From positions 1 to 64,000 of the forward strand of contig CAJTWE010000007.1 of the NCBI GenBank assembly GCA_910579955.1: a stretch of 64,000 nt of DNA. The letters are read 5' to 3'. The translations under genes were made by a program, and so were the position numbers. The notes under the pieces were generated by a model. It was not told the DNA's origin. It worked only from the letters and a program-made list of their open reading frames with translations, and made no database searches. Within the stretch, counting starts at the first letter, position 1. Each line of letters begins with the position of its first letter. This DNA comes from an uncultured Ruminococcus sp. Its GTDB lineage: Bacteria > Bacillota > Clostridia > Oscillospirales > Ruminococcaceae. Shown piece after piece: positions 7,887-17,381 of this stretch.

Positions 7887-9128
7887 TCAGATATCATATA
7901 CATCGTGTATTAATTCAGACAATTTTTCATGGTTCTTTACGCCAATTGACAACAAGAATTCAATATTCAGCTTTTTTAAAATCAATTCAACTTCCTCTTC
8001 ATCACTTAAATTGTTAGTAAAAGCAGGAGAGCAAAGAACTAAATTTCTGTCTATTTCCTTTCTAAACCAAGCAAATTCGTCAGATTCACTTGTTACTCCC
8101 TTGCATCCAATAATGGAAATGCACATAAATATCTTTTCATTTTGGTAAATTGATTTAAACTCATCAGCATACCCCGAAAATATAGGTTCAATCTCTTCCC
8201 AAATGTATCCCCAAGAAATAAAACCATTAGGATATTTACTTCCGCCTATATGCAAAGTTGTATTATCCAAGGGCAGAAAGCACTCAACGACACCATTATT
8301 CTTAACATAACATTCAGAATGAATTGCGTTGTTGCGATATGGGATAAACCGCAATCCGTCCACACATGGCATAGAATTATTATTGCATCCAATTCCCGAA
8401 AACATTGTAGAAAATTGTATTCCCTTTGTTTTTTCAAGAACAAACATATTTTGATTATAGCTGGAATCCAGAAAAGTTTCGGGAATTATGTGCAACAGCA
8501 TAAAGCGAGAGTAGATACTGTCCTCAGTTTCTGCCTGACTTTTGTAATATTCAATGCGTTCTGTACGATAATTATATATTTCTTTATCTAAAGAAATAGA
8601 CTGGTTAAACATATTTTTCAACTCCGTATATGACATAATTCTTTTTCCATTTCCAGAACGCTTGTACATAAAATAACGACTTTCATTTTCTATGTGTGTG
8701 TAGGGAGCAAAGCTGTCATGCTTCACAAAAATGATAACAACATAGTTCCCATTTTTTAGTTTTACAAAGTGAAATTTCAAATAAGGCGTTCGTGGATATA
8801 TACCATTTAAGTTGTTTCTGCGGTCAAGTTCAAACTTGTCGGTATCATCATCAGGAATCTTTACACCTACAAATTCTTCTGCACAACCATTTTCATCGCT
8901 AATTCCGAATATCAAATAGCCTCCTTCGGAATTAGCAAATGCACAAATATCGCTCTTAAACTCTGAAATTTTAGAATCTCTTTTCTTATCTTTAGGCATT
9001 TCAAGAAAAGCGAAGTTCTTCTTGTAATCTATATATTCGTTTTCTCTGTAATCAGAATTTTCTTTTAAAATCTCCAAATCGGCTTCGGTACATTCGAGAA
9101 ACGATTTATTATTGATTTTAGGCAGCAT
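7887..9128 (-). CDS. AlbA_2 (Schlafen-like) domain protein
   Basis: 413 residues. The N-terminal 150 match the AlbA_2 / divergent AAA-4 pattern: ENEYIDYKKNFAF, then FKSDICAFANSEGGYLIFGI, PYLKFHFVKLKNGNYVVIIFV and a YMYKRSGNGKRIMS ending. The rest (about 190-413) is unlike the usual HATPase or winged-helix tails and is not recognised. AGAGGT lies 6 nt before the start. Family members occur as regulators and in defence islands; here the long novel C-terminus would set the specificity (inference). It stands alone between two gaps. Confidence 0.75.
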   Translation of the reverse strand: MLPKINNKSFLECTEADLEILKENSDYRENEYIDYKKNFAFLEMPKDKKRDSKISEFKSDICAFANSEGGYLIFGISDENGCAEEFVGVKIPDDDTDKFELDRRNNLNGIYPRTPYLKFHFVKLKNGNYVVIIFVKHDSFAPYTHIENESRYFMYKRSGNGKRIMSYTELKNMFNQSISLDKEIYNYRTERIEYYKSQAETEDSIYSRFMLLHIIPETFLDSSYNQNMFVLEKTKGIQFSTMFSGIGCNNNSMPCVDGLRFIPYRNNAIHSECYVKNNGVVECFLPLDNTTLHIGGSKYPNGFISWGYIWEEIEPIFSGYADEFKSIYQNEKIFMCISIIGCKGVTSESDEFAWFRKEIDRNLVLCSPAFTNNLSDEEEVELILKKLNIEFLLSIGVKNHEKLSELIHDVYDI

Positions 9129-9306
9129 CTTATACCTCTTTCCTGTCGCAACCTCATAAATGAGTGATTTTATATCCTGTAATTCTTTTAATCAGGGTTT
9201 AATTTTCTCAAGTAGTATTCTTATGTTTCTAAATGATTAACATTGCAAAAGGCACACATTTTAAAGCCTTCTTCATCTATTTTTACTTCTTATATACAAT
9301 TCGGTT

Positions 9307-12300
9307 TTATTGTATATATTCTGTTAAATCAAATTCCACCTCAGTTTCATAGTTGGCTGTAATAGAGCATATCAAGGTTTCCTTATCGACAAATGCATAA
9401 TATGGATATGAACCAGCTATATATTTAAAAGGTGAGTATTGGTATTCATAGTTATCAATCGGGCATGACCAGTTTGTTTCATTTGAAGCCATATATGTGC
9501 TAGGACAATAAGCTTCACTGTTACTAAGCCAGTAACCAAGATGACCTTGATTTTCTTCAAGGTATTTGTTTACAGCCCATAAAATTTCAATGTCCGAAAT
9601 TGTTTTCGCTTCTTCTGTTAGCTCTGCAACTTCCTCTCCCAACAGTACCGAAGCAATCATACTTTCGTTCAATTCGTACTTTCTGCCGACTTCTTCAAAA
9701 TCTTCAAGATTGTATTTGTGATATGCTTCTTCGTATTTTTCTTTTGTGACATCTTCACCATCAATCTGATATGTTGGTGTTTCATCGAAAACAGAATATT
9801 CATCGTTATATCCAGATAAAATACGTTCAACTCCATTTTTCGTTAATTGGTAGAAAGAGAATGTAAAACGTCCCTGCTGAAGATAATCACCATATAACAT
9901 ATGTAACTTTTCACTACAGTATACAACACCACACGACCCATATCTTTCATCGTTCGGTTTTACCAAATTTCCGTTAGAGATGGTATAGATTTTACATGTT
10001 CCCATGTGTACAGCAGAATCGGAAATTATCAGTTCAGGGATATCATCTCCGTCGATATCGAAGATATCGAACATCGAATCAGATATATATTCCTTTGAGT
10101 TTAAATATCCTCGCAATTCTTCGGCATAAATTTCCTGCCAATTTACGTTGAATTCTGTGACAGTAGTATCCTTTTCTTCTTCCACGGAATCTAATTCAAT
10201 CACACCCCATTTTCCATCTTTCTTTACCCAAGCAAGTCCATTATGTACTGGACGAACTTCTTCAAATGTTCCACAAGGGATTACTTCGTTTCCTTGCGTG
10301 TCATAGTAGCCACAACCTGAATCTGTATATAATGCAACATACCCGTCAGAAAATGTATATGGATATGTGATTTCCTTAATCACTTCACCCGTTTTGTTAT
10401 CATGAATTGTTTCTGAATTTAATGAAATATCATTACCAATAAAATCAATAACTTGTTCGCCAGTTGTGCCATTAAAATATCCCCATTTATTCTCTTTTTT
10501 TAATGCAATCATATCATTATAAAGACTCATTTTTCCTTCTTCGTATATAGTGTCAACAACAAGTTGGTTAGCGTATACAATTCCATATTTTCCCAAAACT
10601 TCAACATCATAAAAATTGCAATCTACACTATCATTTTTTTTGACATTAGCTGATTGTACAAGCACAGCTCTTGGAATTTTCACTTCTTCATACCCTGAAA
10701 AATCGTTTATATTTCCATCAAATATTTCATATTCAAAACATCTATCAGCATAAACAGTTTTATCAGAAGAATTGTAACAAAATCCTGCCCAACCTCCTGT
10801 CATACCTCTTGCCACACCATAATCATCTTTATTAACTTCATCTCCCCATGCCATAAGAGAATATGGACTAATATTTTCCCTCCATAACCCTACTTCTCCC
10901 GCATCAGCAAAGTAATATCTATCATATAATTCTTCCGTTACCATTTGACCATTATAATCAATCATTGTATATTTACCATTTCTTTTTATGATTGAATATG
11001 TATTAGATGCTTTAATAGATTCAAAAAGAGTGTAGACTGAATCATCTGACACAATAATATCCTCAGCCTCAATAGTAGGTTCTAAATACCAATTAATAGG
11101 TGTTTCTAGTTCTTGTTTAATCAAATCTGTAGAAATTGAATAATCAGGCATTTCGCTTGATTTACCGTTAGTAACTTTTTCAATCACTTGTTTTTTCCAG
11201 TCAGTTTCAGGAGAATTATAAAAATTACGATTACATTCATAGGATTGTGTAATTAAATTCTCCAGTTGGAAAAGAATACTTGTCATTTTCATATCATCAG
11301 AAGCAGCCAAAGCAGCTTGCTCTTTTGATACATTAGCATCAATACTTAACATACTTTTATTGGCTAAGTATGATGATTGCATAGCCATTAACATAGAATA
11401 GTAACTTGCATCTGATTTATCCAGCCTGACATTTTTTAAAACTGTTTCTTGTATAAAATGTGCTTGTGCAGTATCTGCAACACTTGCCATAGTATCAGAT
11501 TTTATTTCTTTTAAAACTATGTCATAAACATCCAAAACCAGCTTAGCCTGAGGTGCAAATTTATCTACTGCTTCTCCTATGGCAGTATCACCAGCAAAGG
11601 TGAAAATATTCTCAGCCATTTCATTGTACTTTTCTTGTGTAAGTTTACTTGGGTCTTGTATTTCATCACTTAGCTTGTTGGCTGAATCATAAAGAGAAGA
11701 ATAGCTCTCAAAAATCTTCTGAAACTTCGTAGTACTGGATTCTATGTTTGAATATAAGCCTAACAATGCTGGTGACAATGCTGGAGAAATTTTCTTCATA
11801 AATTGCGAATAATCACTCACATAATCTGCTGGATTTTTAGAGTTATAGGCTTCTTCATCCTTTACTCCCTTATCAAGTAAACTCTTTTCAAGAATCGATA
11901 ACTCAATCCCATTCATTTTACTTACGGTATCAATGAGTGTCATGTATTTTTGTTCTACTTTAGCTGAATCAGTCGCTGCAGAATAAATTACTTTTGATAC
12001 TTCAAGGTGATTTTTTGCTTTTTCAACAAGTGGGTCATCATCTTTTAAAAATCTATCTGCAACAAAAAAGCTTCTATTCACTTGCATGTCATAGTTTTCC
12101 TGCATCTTTTCCAAATTAGCAATTAAGTCATTTTCTTCACCAAAATCGATTGGTTTACATTGAAGTACTTTCAGTAATACATCATAATAAGCATCTGAAG
12201 ACTCAAACTTATCATAATAAATTTGAGTAAATATATTCTGATAATCGTTAATTACTGCGTCATAGCCTTTTGCAACAGAAACGCTAACTTCTTGTCCCCA

Positions 12301-12933
12301 GTCAACCCACTCAAACTGAAGTTCAGAATTATTCATGAATTCTGTGTAAATCTCATCAAATGGAATTCCCGTTTCAATAGTATAACAGCTATCAAATTGA
12401 GTCAAGTTTACTTCACCAAGATATTTATAACTTTCAGAATCCTCTGTAAGAATATTAATGTTAGCACCAAAACAATTAGCATAAGAAAATAAGTCCACCC
12501 ACACTTTACTTTCAAAATAAGTTGTATCCAGATAGAAAGGCTGCTCGTATAATATTCTTTTGGTAAGTCCAGCAGGTGGATATGTTAAAACTTTACCATC
12601 CCATGAAAACAATAATGCATCCCATTCTGAAACACATAAACAGGCTTCATTACCATTTATATCACCAAAAAGCTTGACTGTATTACGTTCCGTTACAAAA
12701 CTCTCATCAGATTGTTTAACGACTTCTCCACCTGTCAATATACAAGCATCTTCTAATGTGACATAAAGCGTTCCATCCTTTTTTAGCCCATCCCATGTCA
12801 GTTCTTCTGATTTGTCACTAATAATTGGAATAATACACTTTTCATAACTCTCATCTGCAAAAGCTACTTGAGGACACAGATTAAAGAGTAATGCTATGGT
12901 AAATAAAAAACTAATTAAGCGTTTGATTTTCAT
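9307..12933 (-). CDS. large secreted WG-repeat protein
   Basis: 1208 residues from the ATG at 12933 (AGGAG upstream; the frame extends 18 codons further but without a better site). Signal peptide MKIKRLISFLFTIALLFNLCPQVAFA. Next comes a stalk-like segment resembling copper-amine-oxidase N-terminal repeats (LKKDGTLYVTLEDACILTGGEV). Residues 200-620 are long and helical. WG-type repeats run about 650-960 (KWGYFNGTTGEQVIDF, GCGYYDTQGNEVIPC, KWGVIELD). A C-terminal region has FDIDGDDIPELII. It overlaps the membrane protein gene upstream by 23 nt, so the two act together outside the cell. An odd cargo for an integrative element; function unknown. Confidence 0.7.
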   Translation of the reverse strand: MKIKRLISFLFTIALLFNLCPQVAFADESYEKCIIPIISDKSEELTWDGLKKDGTLYVTLEDACILTGGEVVKQSDESFVTERNTVKLFGDINGNEACLCVSEWDALLFSWDGKVLTYPPAGLTKRILYEQPFYLDTTYFESKVWVDLFSYANCFGANINILTEDSESYKYLGEVNLTQFDSCYTIETGIPFDEIYTEFMNNSELQFEWVDWGQEVSVSVAKGYDAVINDYQNIFTQIYYDKFESSDAYYDVLLKVLQCKPIDFGEENDLIANLEKMQENYDMQVNRSFFVADRFLKDDDPLVEKAKNHLEVSKVIYSAATDSAKVEQKYMTLIDTVSKMNGIELSILEKSLLDKGVKDEEAYNSKNPADYVSDYSQFMKKISPALSPALLGLYSNIESSTTKFQKIFESYSSLYDSANKLSDEIQDPSKLTQEKYNEMAENIFTFAGDTAIGEAVDKFAPQAKLVLDVYDIVLKEIKSDTMASVADTAQAHFIQETVLKNVRLDKSDASYYSMLMAMQSSYLANKSMLSIDANVSKEQAALAASDDMKMTSILFQLENLITQSYECNRNFYNSPETDWKKQVIEKVTNGKSSEMPDYSISTDLIKQELETPINWYLEPTIEAEDIIVSDDSVYTLFESIKASNTYSIIKRNGKYTMIDYNGQMVTEELYDRYYFADAGEVGLWRENISPYSLMAWGDEVNKDDYGVARGMTGGWAGFCYNSSDKTVYADRCFEYEIFDGNINDFSGYEEVKIPRAVLVQSANVKKNDSVDCNFYDVEVLGKYGIVYANQLVVDTIYEEGKMSLYNDMIALKKENKWGYFNGTTGEQVIDFIGNDISLNSETIHDNKTGEVIKEITYPYTFSDGYVALYTDSGCGYYDTQGNEVIPCGTFEEVRPVHNGLAWVKKDGKWGVIELDSVEEEKDTTVTEFNVNWQEIYAEELRGYLNSKEYISDSMFDIFDIDGDDIPELIISDSAVHMGTCKIYTISNGNLVKPNDERYGSCGVVYCSEKLHMLYGDYLQQGRFTFSFYQLTKNGVERILSGYNDEYSVFDETPTYQIDGEDVTKEKYEEAYHKYNLEDFEEVGRKYELNESMIASVLLGEEVAELTEEAKTISDIEILWAVNKYLEENQGHLGYWLSNSEAYCPSTYMASNETNWSCPIDNYEYQYSPFKYIAGSYPYYAFVDKETLICSITANYETEVEFDLTEYIQ

Positions 12934-13534
12934 TTTCTTTCTCCTCTTGAATCTGTATTTCTTTAAATGCCTGATAGATTTTTTCATTTTGATTTACGTA
13001 CTCCGAGTAAATTCCGCCAGTGATAATATCATTGAATTGTTCTGACTCTACAATATACCACGCATCATTAAAATAAATCAATGGAATTTCAGTTGTACAG
13101 GTTACAGTTGGAAAGTCATCCATTTCAATAACAGTTGAAAGTTCCGAAAGTAATTCCTCATCTGAAATTTCAGGATTATTGCTTACAACTTCGTTATGTA
13201 TTGCAACAACATCTGGATAGGTAAACTCTGCTGTGATGACAGCATAATCCTTTTCCTCATTTACACCCATCAACTTGTAATCTATATTTTGTATGATTGT
13301 AGATGATACATCACCATAAGATAAACCATCAATAATTTTACCATCCAAACTTATATATCTGAAATTTTCATCATACTTTCCACTAATGATGGTTTCCATA
13401 TTTGATTCAAAAGCATATACAGGTTTATCTTTTTTCGTGTTAAAAAAGAAATGAGACCCTACTGCAATGACAACAGTAAGAAGTACTACTACTGTCGTAA
13501 GAGCAGCAATTATTTTTTTGTTGTTTTTTACCAT
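12911..13534 (-). CDS. membrane-anchored extracytoplasmic protein
   Basis: 207 residues. An uncleaved N-terminal membrane helix (ALTTVVVLLTVVIAVGSHFFF) follows a basic start, so the body is outside. The body (about 40-190) resembles DUF-type lipoproteins of the SnoaL or NTF2 sort: FESNMETIISGKYDENF, AVITAEFTYPDVVAIHNEV, FNDAWYIVESEQFNDII. The C-terminus is Glu/Gln/Asn rich. First gene of the pair with the WG-repeat protein, behind a good promoter. No exact family recognised. Confidence 0.6.
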   Translation of the reverse strand: MVKNNKKIIAALTTVVVLLTVVIAVGSHFFFNTKKDKPVYAFESNMETIISGKYDENFRYISLDGKIIDGLSYGDVSSTIIQNIDYKLMGVNEEKDYAVITAEFTYPDVVAIHNEVVSNNPEISDEELLSELSTVIEMDDFPTVTCTTEIPLIYFNDAWYIVESEQFNDIITGGIYSEYVNQNEKIYQAFKEIQIQEEKENENQTLN

Positions 13535-13613
13535 GTTTGTTCACTCCCGATTTAGATTTGATAAAATTGGAATCAATTTATCCTGCTAAGATATTAAGGA
13601 TGTAATCATTTAG

Positions 13614-13642
13614 ATTATACCATATTTCAACAAACAAATCAA
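13614..13642 (-). promoter_or_regulatory. promoter for the secreted-protein pair
   Basis: Minus strand TTGATT, 17-nt spacer, TATAAT, about 80 nt upstream of the 13534 start. The rest of the 13535-13946 gap holds only AT-rich DNA and the hairpin at 13811. Confidence 0.65.
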
Positions 13643-13810
13643 GTAGTTGATTAAATTTTTTTGGTTATTTTGACTATTGCGTATCATTTGCATTACGATA
13701 AAAAACAAGAATATTTTCTCCATCTTACTCTGTACCTCTTCTAACTAGAACTTGATTTTATTGAAGTGAATTTCATAGTAATAACATGAATGATTTTACA
13801 AACAGAAAAG

Positions 13811-13836
13811 CCGAAAGCTCACTACAGAGCTTTCGG
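13811..13836 (-). terminator. hairpin, probable terminator after the methylase gene
   Basis: CCGAAAGCTC/GAGCTTTCGG with a 6-nt loop, followed on the minus strand by CTTTTCTGTTTG. It lies 110 nt beyond the methylase stop, farther than usual. Confidence 0.65.
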
Positions 13837-13946
13837 TCTTACTGTATACTCAAACCTTCATTAATATACTCTTCAATTGATTCAGCAATCTCCAGTTATC
13901 CGCAAACGCAATAAAGAGCTTGTGAATATTTTTAAATCTTCACATT

Positions 13947-14786
13947 TTAACAATAATTTCTGATAACCAATTCCGTAACACCACCCCTGCCATTACCATT
14001 GCAGTTAATCACCCGTCTTGCCGAAACCTCCGTAATATAATATTCAGCATACAGCTGACGAATAAAGTCCGTATTGGAATTGGAGAGCATAAACTTGATT
14101 CCTCTTGAAGTCAGCTCATCACAGCATTGTTTCAGCCTGATATGGTCATCTTTGGTGAAGCCGTATCTGGTATAACCCGTAAAATTTGCAGTTTCGGATA
14201 CTGGGTCATAGGGCGGGTCAAGGTACACAAAAGAACCTGATGGAAGGGTTTTCAATACTTCAGAAAAGTCCATCGATGTAAAGTATATATTTGCCGTATT
14301 GAAATACTGACTGACCGCACGAATGCCTTCAGCATTGACAAAATCAGGATTTTTATATTTTCCATAAGAAACATTGAACTGTCCTTGCTTGTTTTCACGG
14401 TAAAGCCCGTTAAAACAAGTTTTATTCAGATAGATAAATCTCGCTGCCTGCTCCACTGCCGTTAATGCTGCAAATCTCTCTGCATCTCTGTCCAATTCTC
14501 TGATTTTATAGTAGAACTCAGCTGTATTTTCGTAACTACTAAGCTCCGCAATCAATGCTTCGGGAAAATGTTTGATGACGTTGTATACATTCATCAGTCC
14601 CATATTAATATCATTCACATAAGCCACTCCAGGCTGTATGCTGAATAACATTGCTACGCCGCCAAGGAACGGTTCGCAGTATGTAATGATTTCCTCAGTG
14701 GGCATCATAGATGTAAGCTTTCCCAGGAGCTGTGTTTTTCCGCCTGCCCACTTTAAAACGGGCGATACATTTTTGTCGTACATCAT
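13947..14786 (-). CDS. Dam-like adenine-specific DNA methyltransferase (D12 class)
   Basis: 279 residues, the normal size for D12-class N6-adenine methylases. Motif I variant KWAGGKTQL near residues 12-20 binds S-adenosylmethionine. CEPFLGGVAMLF follows, and the catalytic motif IV DPPYDP lies near 190-195. It probably methylates GATC-like sites, but the target cannot be read from the sequence. No restriction endonuclease gene is adjacent, so it is an orphan methylase, common on mobile elements for regulation or protection. The start overlaps the HTH gene stop by 1 nt. Confidence 0.9.
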   Translation of the reverse strand: MMYDKNVSPVLKWAGGKTQLLGKLTSMMPTEEIITYCEPFLGGVAMLFSIQPGVAYVNDINMGLMNVYNVIKHFPEALIAELSSYENTAEFYYKIRELDRDAERFAALTAVEQAARFIYLNKTCFNGLYRENKQGQFNVSYGKYKNPDFVNAEGIRAVSQYFNTANIYFTSMDFSEVLKTLPSGSFVYLDPPYDPVSETANFTGYTRYGFTKDDHIRLKQCCDELTSRGIKFMLSNSNTDFIRQLYAEYYITEVSARRVINCNGNGRGGVTELVIRNYC

Positions 14787-14977
14787 CAGTTGCCTCCATT
14801 CAAATCTTTCTGCACTTTTCTATTCACGTATTCTTCGACTGATTTCTTCGGAATTTTCCAGACTTTCCCGATTTTAAACGCATTGATTTCTCCGCTATTC
14901 AAAAGCGTGTAAAGCGTATTCTTACCAACATTCAAAAACTCCATTACCTCTTCAAACCTCATGATTTCATTTTCCAT
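14786..14977 (-). CDS. excisionase-like MerR-type HTH protein
   Basis: 63 residues from the ATG at 14977 (AAGGAAG upstream). It fits the HTH_17 excisionase family: MRFEEVMEFLNVGKNTLYTLL, then GEINAFKIGKVWKIPKKSVEEYV. Family members bind DNA as Xis or as small regulators. Coupled to the methylase gene. It is far from the integrase, so regulation of the methylase or of replication is as likely as excision. Confidence 0.8.
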   Translation of the reverse strand: MENEIMRFEEVMEFLNVGKNTLYTLLNSGEINAFKIGKVWKIPKKSVEEYVNRKVQKDLNGGN

Positions 14978-15110
14978 GTCAAATGCTTCCTTTCTGATTT
15001 TTAAAAGATTTTTTATCATCTTTTATAGTTATGTTAGGTTGATTTTCAAAGAAAACAATAAAACTGTTTCCCATGGTACTTTTTCTGTCTACGTATGTGA
15101 TTTTTACGGA

Positions 15111-17381
15111 TTATTCCGCATTCTGAACAAACGATTTCTCTCTATATTCAGCCTGTTCTACGGGAAATCCAGCGTAAACCATTACCGTACAATCTTCCCT
15201 CAGCAGTCTTGCACGACCTACAGCCTGCTCCAACTGTGAAGAAATCAGCCATGTCTGAATCATCTGCAACACTTCATTTTTGTATGTGTTCAGATAAAAA
15301 GACTTGTTCCTGTAGACAATTCTCTGCGGATACATAGCAGCTTTTTTGATTTCTGCTCCTGCCCTCATACCATACAGACAATACACGGTTTCATCCAGAT
15401 TCGGGAGTCCCACCACGGACAGATTTTTACCTTGCAAATGATTCATTCCCTCCACATTGCCAAAATGGTATCTGGTGTGAAATTCCTTTTCGATAGATTT
15501 GAATGTGATGACTTCGTTATGTTTACAAAGTTCTATGAGCAGCTTTTTCTTATCATAATTTTCATTCAGAGCATACCTGCTGTAGCTGGAATCTGTATAC
15601 TGCGTCACTTTTCCTCTGTATTTAGCCCTTGGACACTCGTAGTAATCAATGCTCCTGTTGGGATATATCATTCTGTAAAGCCCGTGAGAAATTGTTGCTG
15701 AGAGTATCAACAGTTTGCAGTCAGGCAGTTTTTCTTCTATCAGGAACGTGATTTTGCCTTTTGCAATATGGATATACCGTGATTTCAGCAAACCGTACAC
15801 ATTCGCATTCCTGCCCATCAATGATTCAAGATGCTTTTCGTCAGCAAAAACATCCAGCTCGTCCATCACATGATACCCTCGCTTCATGCAGATTTCACCT
15901 AGGCGTGAACCCATGTATTCTGGCAGTATACCGCTGTTTCTGATTGTTTTTATCGCTTTTATATCAACAGATTCCGTTCGTAAAACCGCCCTGAGAATAT
16001 CTTCGTCTATGATGACTTCGTGGCTTTCCAATACACTTTCAGGCATACGAAGCAGCTTGGCATGGGTGGTGATGATATGCCCGCTGAACCTCACAGAACG
16101 CTTACAGTCTTTCAGATAACTGCTGATTTTATCGTAATCGGGATTCTTTCTGTCAAATTGTGTGAGCTTTGATGACAAGAATTTCAGTGCATATTTTCCA
16201 GCTCCGATACGGTAAATATCATCCATTTCATCAATGATTTCTTTCGATATTTCATATGCATTCATATCAGGCGTACCGCATATCTCTTTCACACCAGCAT
16301 TTTTCGCATCACGAATAATCTGCTCTTTCAGTTCATGAGTCGGCACTGCAATAAGTATCGGTTTAACGCTGTTTTTCATGTAATTTATATATGTGCTTGT
16401 CTTACCTAACGCAGTCTGACCGTTAATGATGTAGATTTTGTTATCATGGGATTCTATCGCCCTGTAAAAAGCGTTTTGTAATGCCTGATATGCTGTTTCA
16501 ACAGAAACATATCTCTCTTTTTTCAGTACCTTAACTTCATGCTTTGTCGGCTTGGCAGTTGACAGCATATTGTCGGTATGATTGCAACAATCGCAATATT
16601 CACAGCTCTTACACTTGGCAACAGGTACATTATCTTTGATAATTGCCGTCAGAATCTCTTTCCAGTTGATAAACCTGTAATGCTTATCACTGTTTTCCTC
16701 AGAGTTCATAATCTCAAGAAATTTCTGCTTGCCTTTTTCAACTCCACAAAGATTCCTTGCAAGCAGATAAATCTGTTCTGTAGTTTCAATGTTACCCTTG
16801 ACAAAATCTCTATACAATACACAGTTTTCATATAGATTTTCCCACTTGAAATTACGGTATACCGCCCTTCTATTTTTACCTCTTACGCCTTGCTCTTTTG
16901 GGGTATTGCCACTTAATTTCCACTCGGCAATCCGATACTTTACATCATAACCTGAACGGTAACTTTCCGTCGGGGTAAGGGTATAGGTATTGTCCTTGAG
17001 CAGGTGTATTGCAGGAAGGTCCTCATTTATATCAATATGCATTTGTTTGAATGCTTTTCGGAGCTGTTCCTTATAATGCTTTTCGTCCGTCCTCTTCCTT
17101 ACATGGTCTATAAATGCAAACAGTATATCATAGATACCGACTTCATAATCTGGCTCTTCTGGATAATTGTATTGATTGTTTGAGTAGGTTGCACCAAAAA
17201 TATGGCACAGCAAATCGCCGAAAAAATATGCCGTTCTTTCATCAGCAATCTCCTCCCTGATAAAGAACAGCATTTGATTTTCATATTCTGTATATCGCAA
17301 ACCATAATGAACGGCGGTATTGAACAGCATATCACAGCTTGCATTCGATTGATAGTATCTGAGTGCTATCACTTGTTTCAT
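15111..17381 (-). CDS. SF2-type helicase with cysteine cluster
   Basis: 756 residues from the ATG at 17381 (AAAGGTGG upstream). Motif I GQTALGKTS near 320; motif Ia LIAVPTHELKEQI; motif II as a variant VIIDEDIL near 455 (DEDx instead of DExH); motif III LILSATIS; motif VI QAVGRARLL near 722. A compact Cys cluster CKSCEYCDCCNH near 259 is likely to bind zinc. The N-terminal 250 residues resemble no family I know. It probably acts in element replication. It reads away from the candidate origin at 17.5-18.0 kb. Confidence 0.75.
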   Translation of the reverse strand: MKQVIALRYYQSNASCDMLFNTAVHYGLRYTEYENQMLFFIREEIADERTAYFFGDLLCHIFGATYSNNQYNYPEEPDYEVGIYDILFAFIDHVRKRTDEKHYKEQLRKAFKQMHIDINEDLPAIHLLKDNTYTLTPTESYRSGYDVKYRIAEWKLSGNTPKEQGVRGKNRRAVYRNFKWENLYENCVLYRDFVKGNIETTEQIYLLARNLCGVEKGKQKFLEIMNSEENSDKHYRFINWKEILTAIIKDNVPVAKCKSCEYCDCCNHTDNMLSTAKPTKHEVKVLKKERYVSVETAYQALQNAFYRAIESHDNKIYIINGQTALGKTSTYINYMKNSVKPILIAVPTHELKEQIIRDAKNAGVKEICGTPDMNAYEISKEIIDEMDDIYRIGAGKYALKFLSSKLTQFDRKNPDYDKISSYLKDCKRSVRFSGHIITTHAKLLRMPESVLESHEVIIDEDILRAVLRTESVDIKAIKTIRNSGILPEYMGSRLGEICMKRGYHVMDELDVFADEKHLESLMGRNANVYGLLKSRYIHIAKGKITFLIEEKLPDCKLLILSATISHGLYRMIYPNRSIDYYECPRAKYRGKVTQYTDSSYSRYALNENYDKKKLLIELCKHNEVITFKSIEKEFHTRYHFGNVEGMNHLQGKNLSVVGLPNLDETVYCLYGMRAGAEIKKAAMYPQRIVYRNKSFYLNTYKNEVLQMIQTWLISSQLEQAVGRARLLREDCTVMVYAGFPVEQAEYREKSFVQNAE

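Noticed and set aside
12560..12766. Plus-strand ORF inside the large secreted protein gene
   Set aside because: Antisense shadow without a start context.
13947..14786. Type II restriction-modification system
   Set aside because: Only the methylase is present; no endonuclease gene adjoins it.
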